From: Lingula anatina
Taxonomy: Eukaryota; Brachiopoda; Lingulata; Lingulida; Lingulidae
DNA length: 33,834 nt
Assembly (NCBI RefSeq): GCF_001039355.2
Contig: NW_019775877.1
Span: 10,395-44,228 of the forward strand
Reading direction: 5' to 3'
The notes beneath the pieces are model-generated. The model was not told the origin of the DNA and did no database searches. It saw only the letters and a program-made list of their open reading frames with translations. The translations under genes were made by a program, and so were the position numbers. This document shows, one piece after another, positions 20,411-31,217 of this stretch. How positions within the stretch are numbered: the first letter of the stretch is position 1; each line of letters starts with the position of its first letter.

Positions 20411-21077
20411 AAGATTCCACGTATTGTTTTGCGGCATACACTCAAACTTGCCCACGATGCTGCGTCAAACATGACTCAATTTTTGGACCATATATTCCTC
20501 AGGGTCCGTTCAACTGGAAGACACGGCAGAAGACGACTGGTGCTTCGTTGCCATGCCAACATCAGTAACATACTTCGACGAATTTTGCCGAACTTTCCCG
20601 CACGGTCCTACCCTGCAGACCAACAACGACTTCTACCGACTTAAGGCAAAGGAGGTGGAATGGTACAAAAGTAAGGGCTGCGAGATTAAACGCATCGCAG
20701 CCCCGAAAGGTTCCATGATTCTCTGGGATTCCCGCACAGTCCATGCAAACGCCCCGCCAATGAAAAACCGCAATAACCCCGGCAGATGGCGTTACGTCGT
20801 GTTCGTCGCCATGGCTCCAGCGATCTGGGCAAGCGCCGAGGACATGCAAGTTAAGAAGCGCGCTTACAAAGAGTTACGGATGACACAGCACTGGCCGGCG
20901 CAAGGTGTTAACTATTTCCAGGATTTGAACTACGCTGGATGCAAAGTTATGAAGACCCACTCGAAGCTAGGAAGGTCTGAGGAGGTCCGACTTTTAGCGG
21001 GAGATTTGGAGTACGATTTCAATGATGGCGAACCGAACGGGCCGGAGTGGCGTCCACAGTGGAACTTACCGGCTTAG
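18823..21077 (+). CDS. Phytanoyl-CoA-dioxygenase-like (PhyH) protein, paralogue C, four exons
   Basis: Exons are 18823-18851, 19417-19623, 20126-20301 and 20503-21077, giving 328 residues with all frames continuous. The tiny first exon (MPKYGDERW plus a split C codon) has a GTGAGT donor and the phase needed by exon 2. It is chosen on frame fit only, and is the least certain part. The iron triad is H123-x-D125 (YQWLHLDQS) and H218 (WDSRTVHAN), with GRWRYV at 231-236 for 2-oxoglutarate. The protein aligns with A and B throughout (DTYRQQY, VGHLEA, GLHAYQG, LLAGDLEY), so it is a paralogue. The donor of exon 3 (G|GTCGGC) is weak, but the frame and the HAYQG|SVQLED match to HAYQGGVYLED support it. 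Introns contain a (CA)n/(TG)n/(GA)n cluster and a T38 run. Substrate unknown. A downstream AATAAA lies near 21415. Confidence 0.87.
19144..19169. repeat. Poly-C tract in PhyH C intron 1
   Basis: Eighteen consecutive C residues at 19152-19169 follow a C-rich lead-in. It is a poly-G tract on the minus strand, one of about ten such tracts in the window. Confidence 0.95.
19641..19811. repeat. Poly-A, (CA)n, (TG)n and (GA)n microsatellite cluster in PhyH C intron 2
   Basis: A22 at about 19641-19662, (AC)n at about 19687-19722, (TG)n at about 19772-19788 and (GA)n at 19789-19809 lie in series. The open reading frames crossing here (19546-19833 plus, 19687-19887 minus) are products of the repeats and of exon 2. 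Confidence 0.93.
20371..20408. repeat. Poly-T tract in PhyH C intron 3
   Basis: About 38 consecutive T residues lie in the 201-bp intron between exons 3 and 4, upstream of the acceptor TATATTCCTCAG. It may act as an unusually long pyrimidine tract, or be a retroelement tail on the minus strand; no element body is visible. Confidence 0.9.
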
Positions 21078-22366
21078 TATAGAACACAAAATTCATTTCC
21101 ATCAACGCACTTTTATTTTTTAATTTGTTTATTTGTTTATTTCAAAATAAGTTTGGGCTTGAAGATTGGGCCTGTAACAGTATGCAGTCGCCCTACTACC
21201 AGAGGTCGCTGTTAAGTTCATTTGGTCACGTGGATGTGACGTACTTGTGCCTGTTATCAACGAAAAGACATATTTTACAATTAAGATCAATTAAAAGCAC
21301 AGGTTGTGGACGTAGTTGTCCCTGAATTGGACTAATGGCGATCTTATCTCTTACATGCTGAATATTGATGAATAACTGTTCCTTGGGCTGACTAAATATT
21401 CCTCATAAAATTTAAAATAAATCTTTATTATGTATGACATGATTCAATTTAATGAAAAATTGATATATGTATTATAACATCTATTAGTTGTACCCGTTTC
21501 AATATTTGTCGAATTCATATATTCAGAGTCAACATATCTTTCATAGATACTAATATATTCGAATTCGAACCTTACAAATTTTATAAACAATAAAATAAAG
21601 GTACCTGATACCCTTTGAAATGTACAAGAAGATTGGGCAGTCATTTAAAAACTTAAACATTGAAATTAATATCCAAATGCCGGAACGGATAGAGCAAGGA
21701 TTCGTAAGAAGAAAAAAATCGCTTTTTTTTTTTTTTAGGGAAGATTCATAAATTCCATAAAATCATTAAAAATATCTATTAGTCTAAGCGATTATTGATT
21801 AATTAATTGGAATTTCAATTAATTGATTAATTAATCTATTTATTTACTTTACTTTACAACAAAAATTTGAATCAAATTTCGTCGGTTTTTAAAGTTTGCC
21901 AGCATTGAGAGATACTCTAAGCATTTTTATACTGACTGACTGTGTTTTTCAATTTTTTTAATTTAACAATTGCCCCAACATAACCCCGGCCAGCTCTTCA
22001 TATTAAAGCTCGTAGAAATCACTTGCACCTGTGAGATGACTTTTTCGCATGTCCGTGCACCGATGAGCTTTATCCAATCTAGTTTCTCAGCAAAACAATC
22101 GATATAAATCTTCTCTAACACAGCACATCAGCTCAATTTAGTTAGTACACCACCTTGGTAAAAATACAACCAATCAAAGTCAAGCATCCCGCTTTGTGCG
22201 TGACAGAAAAAATAATGTATGTAAATTAGGTCAGATTACAGCACGGAGAGCGAGTGTGTTGCGTAGAGGGCAATAAGCTTTGTGTTTCGCTCGCCGTAAA
22301 CGGACTAAATACCCCCTCAATGTAACCAACAGCGAACGGAAAGGATAGAACTACGCACACGGAGCC
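21078..22366. other. PhyH C 3' flank and glypican promoter region
   Basis: AATAAA at about 21415 may end the PhyH C transcript. A CACGTG plus TGACGTAC pair lies at about 21228-21243. A TAAT-rich palindromic cluster is at about 21796-21835. The 150 bp before the glypican ATG is less AT-rich and contains no TATA box at a clear distance. No coding sequence is supported. Confidence 0.45.
21796..21835. promoter_or_regulatory. Palindromic TAATTA cluster upstream of the glypican gene
   Basis: An inverted repeat, AATTAATTG GAATTT CAATTAATT, is embedded in repeated TTAATTAAT. TAATTA is the core bound by many homeodomains. The centre AATTGGAATTTCAATT recurs at about 22630-22645, just inside intron 1, so the pair brackets the first exon. 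A chance AT-rich origin is possible. Confidence 0.35.
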
Positions 22367-25300
22367 ATGATGGCAATTTTTAGACACATCCACGGAGTTT
22401 TAGTACTGTTTTTACTATGCCAAACTTCGGGAGAGAAAGACTCGCTGAAGACGGCTGATAGTGGCAGTGTCGTCGCCTCTCCAAAGTCTACGGCAAACAG
22501 TATGAGTCCGTCAAGTGCTTGTCATAAAGTACGAGAAGAGTTTGGGAAAACTTTTCCTGGCCACGCTAGCCTGGTGCCGGCGAAAGTGTCACACGGTAAG
22601 AATGTGTAATTGTTAGTGCGTTAACTTTAATTGGAATTTCAATTATAATTAGCATAATTTGGAAATAAGATACAAGTTGGAAAAATTACAATCACCCAGC
22701 TCTGTTAACCCGAAGTTTAATATTCTGTGACTTGATTTCAGTAAATAACAGCGTTTCAGTATGGGACGTGCCTGTTTTGACTCTGGGGATAATTTGACTT
22801 TTCCCCCGTTCTTGAATTAACTTAATTAGTTCAAATTGAAGGATGAGGTTTCAGATTTGTAAATTGCATTTTGCATTTCATGTCGAGTTTCAGTCATTCA
22901 GTCTTTATCTTAAAGCTCAGAGAAGCACTGATAAAAATTGCTGCAAGATTTTTTTATATGCTTAAATCATTTAAAGGGCACATTTGAAAAGTTACAAAGA
23001 AGGGAAATTGTTTGGATTTGGCAGTCAGGCTTATCATGGATTTATTACTGATGAAAGTTGCTATAAGACAGTAATAGAAAAACATTGAAAGGTTTTATAA
23101 AATGTCAAGTTGCTAAGCAGGTGTGATTTACTGTCAGTGGGTAAATCAGTTTGTCACTTTGGGTCATTTACTTGCTTTAAAGTCTGTTGTTATAGTGTCT
23201 TTCAACTCAGTAAAATCAAACATCAGGCAATAAAACAGTTCATTTATACCAGCATTGTTTTTAACAAACAAAGTTGGACAAATTAAAATAGTTAATGTTG
23301 TCTTTGGTCAATTGATACAATGTATATGACCAAAAACAAATATTTTTATTATAATCCAATTATAGCATTCATATACAGAGGAAGGGCAGAAGGTAACAAC
23401 TTCAAAAAAAAATGATTTCAATATTTAAAAAAGTACAGCCACACTTGAAAAAATAGTGTTTTAAAAGCCAGGTTAAGTGTCCATATTAACCCGCTGCTGT
23501 GGCAATCCCTGAGGTGACAAGAAGTTATTAAGTATTCACTGCGCAGTCTGACAATAGTGTATTCAATACCAAGGCAAGGCAGGCTGCAGGGGATGCTCTA
23601 CCTGTGTCCTGGTTGTTATGCAAAGTTGGCTGTAAATTACATGAGGTCGGGTTCTCCAGGTATGATACTCGCGTTAAGACAAGGACTTACTTGGACTAGA
23701 TATAGACTTATTTACATCACTTCTTCATCAGATTGATATAAAGGCTGTGTTTGGACAAAAACAAACTTGGGTTGGTCATAAACTCATTCGTATCACTTTT
23801 TGATCAGATTGAAATAAAGGTCGTGTTTAGACAAGGTCAAACTTGGGCTGAAAATAAACTTATTGACATTGCATTTTATGCTGGGGTTCAAGTTGAGCAC
23901 ATGCCACATCCCCAGTCAGTGCCTAGTAACACAAATATGATTGAGTTGAAAGAGATTCCTACTGGTTAAAAAAAGAACAGTGGACAAATGCAGATCTTAA
24001 TTTGATAACATTTATTCTAAAACACATTACATTCTGTCTAACAAAGCCATTGGCTAGAGTTATATTTAGACCTGTATGAAGTATTTGTTATTCAGGTCAC
24101 TTCTAGCTTCTTGTAGTATACCCTAATAGGGGGCCATATGTTTCCCAAGAAGTTGTATTCTAAACATGTTGTGCTTCCATTATCTACAACTGAGGCAGAC
24201 CAACCAGTTATAATAAAAAAGAATATTCCTGTCTTCTCTGTCTGGTGATAAAGTGACCTCAGGTCAGAGGTCGTGACCTTGGGTCAGGGGTCATGACCTA
24301 GGGTCTGGGTTCAAGTCTGTACTTTTGATATTAGCATCAGTTACTAGTAACGTTATCATATGGCATTGCATGGCACTTACTATAAATTTTTATTTTTATC
24401 ATATTGTGTTAAGCGTATATATGAAATGATTTAATGTTTTTTAAACTTGGGGCATGATATTTTGACTTCTTTAAAAGGAAGTTTCAAAGAAACATGATTT
24501 ATTATTATCACAAGTGATATTGTGACATTTCTTTTTGCAGAAATTAATAGTTTTCAGTATACTTTTATTTGATTTGAATTTTCATATTGAATTTTTCAGT
24601 AAATTATCATTTTCAGTAAACATCCATTTAGTCACCTTATTTCTTCAATTGAAGTTGTGAATTCTTAGAATGACAATTATCATATCTGTTGAACAATTTT
24701 CAAAGTATTTATAAGGAAATGAATCAGCTCCCAAACAAGAAAAATTACCTTGTTTTGAATATGGAAGATATGATCTACTTTTGTCATATAAGTGCTTGTT
24801 GGAGCGCTAATTACAAAGCATGGCATGAAGTGTGATAACTTACAGTTCTAATGGGGGCTGTAAATGTTTGAATTTAGGAAGGAACAGGAAGACGGGGCCC
24901 CTGAAGTTAAGATAATTATATATATTACCTAACAGATACATTTGTTGCAAAGAAAGTCAGGTGGCTTGTTAAATGTTGTGTCTGAGAAGTGGATCTGGTT
25001 GCGTAAACTTACCAAAAGATTACCAATTGCTGGCTTTTTAATTTTCAAGAAGAATGCTGAATTTAATTATAGGTACACTGGTAAATTTGTATATGGTTAT
25101 TGCATGGGTTTCATTATTTAAATGATCTTCCTGTAACATGGAGAATAATTAGCTATGTTATGTGCTAAGAATGAAGCAGTCATTTTTTTCAATCAACAGT
25201 TAATATAAAAAATATTGTTTTCCTTCAATATTTCAATGTCTACTTGGTGAAGGTAGCTATTTCAGGAAGAGACCTTAGGTATGAATATTGGGGATTAAAC

Positions 25301-28300
25301 AACATTTTCAATATTATATTGATTGAAGAAAATTTACTATTCTTTTCCTAGTAAGTTGTTTACAAAGGTAACAGGAGCTCCCTGCAAATCAGTCAAGTTG
25401 TGTCAAAAAGCCATCCCTATATTACCATTCATCGCCCATCGTTGCACTAACTAAACACACATATTGTCGTTAACTGCCTTCCTCCATTGTGCTCGCGGGC
25501 TCTTCAATATGTGACCTTCGACCTGCGTCATGTTATTCAATGTATGGGGATTAACTACAACATAGTTACTTTAATCTTATTGTCCCTGACAATGTCCCTG
25601 CCCAAGTGTTATTACAGGACTGTGCATGGGATTATAAAAGGCCATGGCTCATTGGGCCGCAGACTTAAAGTGGCCATTATGTTTCCCGAGGGGCACTAAC
25701 CTGTGACCTAGGGGGCAGCAAGGGACAAAGAACGCACATGATGTATAAGGAGGTTAGGGCCGAAAACTGTACATTTATGGTTTTTGATTGTGATGAGGGA
25801 TGGGGGGGGGGGGGGGGGGGTCTTTAATAAATTGAAATTTATTCATATGAAAGTTCAGTTGGAGATTTTTAGAATTTTTTACAAGACTGGAGGTAAATTT
25901 ACCTGGGTCGCAGGTGTAATCTCTACACTAACTGGGGACAAAGGACCAAGTCTTGGTTGCTTAGCAACCAGCTGCCACAGCCAGAGACCTGCCATTCTTT
26001 ACCTGTGCTAATTAGAGGCGAACGTTTCCGTCTTATTCTCTGCTTCATATGGTTCTGTGTGGTAATTGGCAAGAGTTTGTAACAATTAGCTGATTTCTAC
26101 TTCTTTTGTCGAAGATATTTGGCAGTGGGTTCGTGATTAGTCTGTGAAAGAAACATTCAGTTTGGCAGAAAAAAGAAAAGAAATCCTAGTTTGGAGACAG
26201 AATGGCGGTAGCGGAAGTATTTGGATTGGAATTAAATGTTTGTTCAGTTATATGCTGGGTCGGGGGAATAAGAAGACAAACAAACACATTGATTTAAAAT
26301 AAAGTGCTGTAACAGTTTGTCTGGTGGGATCTGTACATCATGTGATACAAGATGCCGGAGATGTAGTCTAGACTCTTCAGCTATTCATCACCTTCTGATG
26401 CTAGTCTTTGGTTCTGTCTCCTAGCTTGAGGTGAAAATAGTCTGCCTGCTGTCTGTCGGCAGTTTATCTTAATTTGACCACTGTATCTGAATCCTAATAC
26501 CAGCATAGAATTTAAATGTTTATTATTGCTGAATGTCATGTTAAATTAAGTTTTGTTCTCTTCTTTTTCTCTAAGATTGTTGAGAGGAGAAAAAGTGTTT
26601 GTTTTTTCTTTCAATTTAAGATTTTTTATCTTTTAAAAAAAATATTTTCATAGATGTCCACAGATTTCAGTACCAGATAAACTGGGGAAAAGTTTTATTG
26701 GTCATTATGACCAATTTCTGTCTGTGAGAAAATCACCTCATTCACTTACAGTAATGTTATCTCTCTCAGTGACATTAAATGAGAGTTCTAGCTCTCCGCC
26801 TGGTTGCTCCATCACCCATACATATTCCAGCATAATAAACCTGAACCAAATTGGCTAAATTGGCCAAAGAAAATGTTATATATTTGCGTCCATAAAACAT
26901 ATCATTTGTGTCAAATTTTGTCTTGATTTGGTTCATCATTTTGATGAAGCTTTGGAAGTTATCTAACAAGGATCTCTCGTCGGAGGCTCACCCCAGCCCC
27001 GTCTAGACCAACTAAGTAAATCATGACTTAAAGATTATGTAAAAAGCATTCAGAACTCCCAGTGGTCTCTTATTAAGTCCTTTGGGATGAAAAAGCCCAC
27101 CTTTTCCTTTTGATAAGAGGGCAATTATGGAGATAAAGGGAGGCAGTGGAGCGCGTTGGTCCCAAGATGGCTGCCCTACCCTGTCATCAGTTGGGTCTGT
27201 CCTTGAGCTCATTCCCAGTGACACTGTCATTCTACATAGATCCATCCAACTTGGTGGGATTAATGTTTTGGTAAAGTAAAGTGGCAATTAAGTCGTTATT
27301 ATGTCATTCCAATGTAATGTCCACCATTCTTTATTCATTATCCGTACATTTATTCTCTGTTGTGTTTGCCATTCTCTCTCTCTCATTTTCTCTCTCTCAC
27401 ACATTATCTTAAATGTATAACAGTAAACAAGCAACTGCTGGCAAAAGTTTCTAAATAACAGCAAAACCTGGTATAAGTAATGCATCCTAATTCTCTCTTT
27501 CTTCCCCCCCCCCCCCCCAAACACACACACACAATCACAAATTTCAAGACAATAAAAAATGATGAATCAGCCAGGAATTGATTCAGCTGGTGTTTTGCCT
27601 GTGGCATCCACAGAACAGGGACATTACTCCATAAAACACTTCACAATGACTGCGCAATTAACTTAATGGCAGCATCCATCTGCTGGCGATATGTTAGATA
27701 ATTGATGATAAGACCAGTTCTGTCTTCTAGGTTCACTGGACTGCTGACTGTGATTTACTTTGGGATGCGTTTCTTATTATATATATTTATATGTATCTAA
27801 AATAAAATAGTTTGATTTACTCATGCATTTGATTGATTTCACAAAGCATTTGTTTGTGTTGATTATAAACATTTGATGAATCCATTGATTATTTTTTACA
27901 CTTAATTTCTTTATTGAAAAATATAATATATAGGAGAATAAAGATTCCAATATTTTATCTGTATAAATGATAAATGCAGAGCACTCTCCCATCAAACACC
28001 CAAACTAACACAAAGGTTCTTTATTAGATTTGAACCCACGAGTAATTTGATTATTTGTTTCTTTATTACTTTATTTTTGGATAGAATTCCTGGAGAGATT
28101 TGCTGGTTCAGAGGAATATGTTTATTTGGGTACATTTTTGTGTGATGAAGAACGCCTTAAAATTTGTTTAATATGAGGTTTACAAGTGCGACCAAGGTGA
28201 AATCTCCCACTCCATCTAGCCTAATGCTCCTCCAATGGGATTTTGATTCAATTAAGAACGGATTTAGCAGCTCTATGGTTTGCCATTAATGTCTGCTAAA

Positions 28301-31094
28301 TAGGCCACTTATGTGAGATTTTAGTGAAGTTTTACCGTCATTATGATTGAAGTGAAGAGGGAGGACAGTGCATCTTGTTCCAGATTTTGTGTATTGATGT
28401 TATTTTAGATATTGTCTTTTAAAATGTCTCCATTATTTTAGAGTTAATGGATATTTGAACCATGAAGCAATCTTACATCATGTAATTATATTTTTCACCT
28501 GGTTCTTTTGCTTTTGAATTAACCTGGTATGGTAAACCTGGCCATTTAATTCATCAAAATTTGTCAAGCTTAGGCCATGTGACTTCATTATAGCAAAGAC
28601 AATCTTGAGTAAATATTAGTATAAAGTTACCATGAAGAAACTGCTTTTGGTTGACCTATTAATTACTTTTAAATGATATTTTTTAGATATTTATTGTCAA
28701 TGAGTTTTCAAAGCTAACTGCTTGACCTAGTTTCAGGTATTGTACCCCCCTCAGCCTCACAGTGTGTGTGTGTGTTGGGGGGGGGGGGGGGTTACTCGGT
28801 GGTTAGACTGGGTGTCATAAGTGATGATCTTGTCTTCAAGACAGGGAAAGCTCTACCAAGACTGAGTGGAGACACTACTCAATACTTTTCACTGAAAATA
28901 AGGCTGTATTCCCAGAGCTTTTAGATCGATCTATCCCCGCGGGGAGTCTCACTAGATTACTGTCAGATAATCTGGCTTAAATGTCCGCCCCGCCTACTAC
29001 AAGCTGTAAGGGGGTAATTAACTTTCGTGTCCGGCTGGCTGACAGCTATTTAGCGTGAACCCCCAGGGAGTTAGGTCGACCTAAAGTAGAACAATCTAAT
29101 CTCTGGAAATGGGGTCTAAAAACACCACACCATGGATAGAACGTCTGGAAACTTCAGACCAACTTTGTGATCAATAACATTATTGTAATATCATCATAAT
29201 CAGCTTTGCCTTGGTTTGACAAACGTCTGTAGATTGTGGCTGATTAAGATGATGGCTCACATCAAACTAAGCCTTCCAGTTACGTATCACTTAGCAACAA
29301 CGAGGAGAAATGTGAAGCCATATTGAATCTTCTGTTCAGAATCAATGCAGGACTGTTTCACATTGAAAGTTTTGGTTGACAAAATGTCTACTCACTCTTG
29401 TTTTGTCACAAAAAATGCTTTGTTATGAAACTTACATGTATTTTCTTGTCACATTAATAATTATCATAATGCTCACAGATATAATATCACAGTAATTGTA
29501 AGTAAGTGATATAAGGACATATTTTACCAATTAACATTATCAAACTGATGAGGAACTTTCTGTCAAATGTGTAGCAGGCAAATTGTTAAAAAGGATTTTT
29601 AAATACAAAAAATGGAGTAGTTAGAAATGTCTGAGTTGTGACAGTAGTTGCCTGCTAATTACACAAACAGATGGTACACTTCTCAAACAATCTCTGCCAT
29701 GTTGAAAAAATTGATTAGCATTTTTATCAGTATACATGTTACTGCTTGTATAGGGTTATGCTCCATCTGCAATAGAACAGAATATTATGTAAGTCTTCTA
29801 TCCACCCTCTGTCACTTTCCCCCTTTGGGGAAAGATTTTATGAAAGTGAGGGTTATGACATTTGCTGTGTGCCTTAACTCTATTTCTGTANGAGGGGGTA
29901 ATTAACTTTCGTGTCCGGCCGGCTGACAGCTATTTAGCGTGAACCCCCAGGGAGTTAGGTCGACCTAAAGTAGAACGATCTAATCTCTGGAAATGGGGTC
30001 TAAAAACACCACACCATGGATAAAACGTCTGGAAACTTCAGAACAACTTTGTGATCAATAACATTATTGTAATGTCATCATAATCAGCTTTGCCTTGGTT
30101 TGACAAAGTCTGTAGATTGTGGCTGATTAAGATGATGGCTCACATCAAACTAAGCCTTCCAGTTACGTATCACTTAGCAACAACGAGGAGAAATGTGAAG
30201 CCACGTTGAATCTTCTGTTCAGAATCAATGCAGGACTGTTTTACATTGAAAGTTTTGGTTGACAAAGTGTCTACTCTACTTGTTTTGTCACAAAAAATGC
30301 TTTGTTATGAAACTTACACATATTTTCTTGTCACATTAATAATTATCATAATGCTCACAGATATAATATCATAGTAATTGTAAGTAAGTGATATAAGGAC
30401 ATATTTTACCAATTAACATTATCAAACTGATGAGGAACTTTCTGTCAAATGTGTAGCAGGCAAATTGTTAAAAAGGAATTTTAAATACAAAAAATGGAGG
30501 AGTTAGAAATGTCTGAGTTGTGACAGTAGTTGTCTGCTAATTACACAAACAGATGGTGCACTTCTCAAACAATCTCTGCCATGTTGAAAAAATTGATTAG
30601 CATTTTTATCAGTATACATGTTACTGCTTGTATAGGGTTATGCTCCATCTGCAATAGAACAGAATATTATGTAAGTCTTCTATCCACCCTCTGTCACTTT
30701 CCCCCTTTGGGGAAAGATTTTATGAAAGTGAGGGTTATGACATTTGTTGTGTGCCTTAACTCTATTTCTGTAATATATTATAATCAGGTCATGTATGTTT
30801 TAAGAAAATACAGTTAAATTTTTGAATGACATTGTTCCAGGAAAAAAATTGCCCCTTTCCCTTAGTTTTATGTTTAATAAGAGTTTAATAATGATAAAAT
30901 GTTATAATTTCTTTCAGATGACGACATGGAAATTTGCTACAGAGGGAGGCAGCACAAAGGGCAGGAGAGCTGCTGTAATCGCGCTATGGAGAGAAAATAC
31001 TTGAAGGCGGCTGAAAAAGATTTGGAAGAAGTTGTCAAAATTACTAATTCTTACCTGAAAAATTTGGTCACATCCAGTGCAAAACAGTTTCAGG
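22367..31094 (+). CDS. Glypican (GPC3/5, Dally-like type), 5' part: exons 1 and 2
   Basis: Coding exons are 22367-22595 and 30918-31094, both ending in phase 1. The donor of exon 1 is GTAAGA and that of exon 2 is GTAAGT. The gene continues past the window. Residues 1-22 are a signal peptide (hydrophobic GVLVLFLLC core), followed by a short Ser/Thr-rich spacer. The glypican N-domain begins with C52 (SACHKVREEF), C83 (MEIC) and C95-C96 (ESCCNRAMERKYLKAAEKD), the last corresponding to the TCCT-x-K-M-E-E-K/R-Y signature of glypicans. The helix ending LKNLVTSSAKQFQ resembles the GPC3/GPC5 group more than the GPC1/4/6 group, from memory. Glypicans are GPI-anchored heparan-sulfate proteoglycans that tune Wnt, Hedgehog, BMP and FGF signalling. 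The attachment sites and GPI signal lie downstream. Translation starts at a double ATG (GAGCCATGATGG), and either could be used. Confidence 0.87.
23674..23885. repeat. Diverged 76-bp tandem repeat, three units, in glypican intron 1
   Basis: Units begin at 23674, 23750 and 23826. They share a TTTAGACAAG...CAAACTTGG head and an ATCAGATTGATATAAAGG tail, with roughly one substitution in five and a third unit that decays at its end. It is old compared with the 77-bp array at 7794-8170. Confidence 0.8.
24254..24313. promoter_or_regulatory. Three-unit 20-bp array of DR1 nuclear-receptor half-sites
   Basis: Units at 24254-24273, 24274-24293 and 24294-24313 each contain TGACCT followed by a one-base-spaced direct repeat: AGGTCA G AGGTCG, GGGTCA G GGGTCA and GGGTCT G GGTTCA. 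DR1 elements bind RXR, HNF4 and COUP-TF class receptors. It lies in glypican intron 1. The binding is inferred; the same pattern could be a neutral minisatellite. Confidence 0.5.
25802..25820. repeat. Poly-G tract in glypican intron 1
   Basis: Nineteen consecutive G residues. Similar runs within the same intron are C15 at 27504-27518 and G15 at 28777-28791. All could form intramolecular G-quadruplexes. Confidence 0.95.
25955..25969. promoter_or_regulatory. Perfect RFX-type X-box palindrome
   Basis: GGTTGC TTA GCAACC is an exact inverted repeat with 6-bp arms and a 3-bp centre, the form bound by RFX winged-helix factors that control ciliary and other genes. It sits in a less AT-rich patch of glypican intron 1. 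Function is inferred from the motif alone. Confidence 0.5.
28903..29119. mobile_element. Second copy of the 202-bp MITE-like element, reverse orientation
   Basis: This is the reverse complement of 9409-9610 over its whole length, with small indels. It contains the palindromes TAGATCGATCTA (left) and TTAGGTCGACCTAA (right). No matching target duplication is visible at its flanks (ATAAG versus AAACA). Two full copies in unrelated introns show it is a dispersed element. Confidence 0.8.
29009..29890. repeat. 882-bp direct duplication, left copy
   Basis: This matches 29893-30772 with about two to three percent differences, beginning AGGGGGTAATTAAC inside the MITE-like element and ending CTCTATTTCTGTA immediately before the N at 29891. 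The paired reading frames at 29648-29905 and 30530-30817 come from this duplication and have no recognisable domain. Confidence 0.92.
29893..30772. repeat. 882-bp direct duplication, right copy
   Basis: This is the right copy, starting two bases after the N at 29891. Its first 110 bp are a truncated MITE-like element. It continues past 30772 into unique sequence leading to glypican exon 2 at 30918. The position at an N suggests two haplotypes joined end to end. Confidence 0.92.
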
Positions 31095-31185
31095 GTAAGT
31101 GACAAAAAAAGAACAATGTCTCCACCAATAGATATGTTTAAGATCAATCACTGAAAATGTTGATATGTTTGATGCCCCCCTCCCT

Positions 31186-31217
<32 letters not shown>

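Larger units (their letters stand above)
22596..30917 (+). other. Glypican intron 1 (8.3 kb)
   Basis: This long AT-rich intron contains no coding exon I can support. It holds a 76-bp tandem repeat (23674-23885), a DR1 array (24254-24313), an X-box palindrome (25955-25969), poly-G/C runs, a MITE-like element (28903-29119) and an 882-bp duplicated block around the N at 29891. Large first introns of developmental genes often carry enhancers, so these sites are plausible regulatory candidates. The reading frame at 25487-25699 shows no domain. Confidence 0.8.

Noticed and set aside
24301-24320. GGGTTCAAGTC as a tRNA B box
   Set aside because: No matching A box, acceptor stem or cloverleaf could be found around it; it is part of the 20-bp DR1-like array and its flank.
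25487-25699. 70-codon frame in glypican intron 1 as a hidden exon or nested gene
   Set aside because: No recognisable domain, no supporting splice sites in a matching phase, and length within chance expectation.
29648-30817. Duplicated reading frames of 85 and 95 codons
   Set aside because: They are shared only because the DNA is duplicated; one runs into the N, and neither shows a domain.
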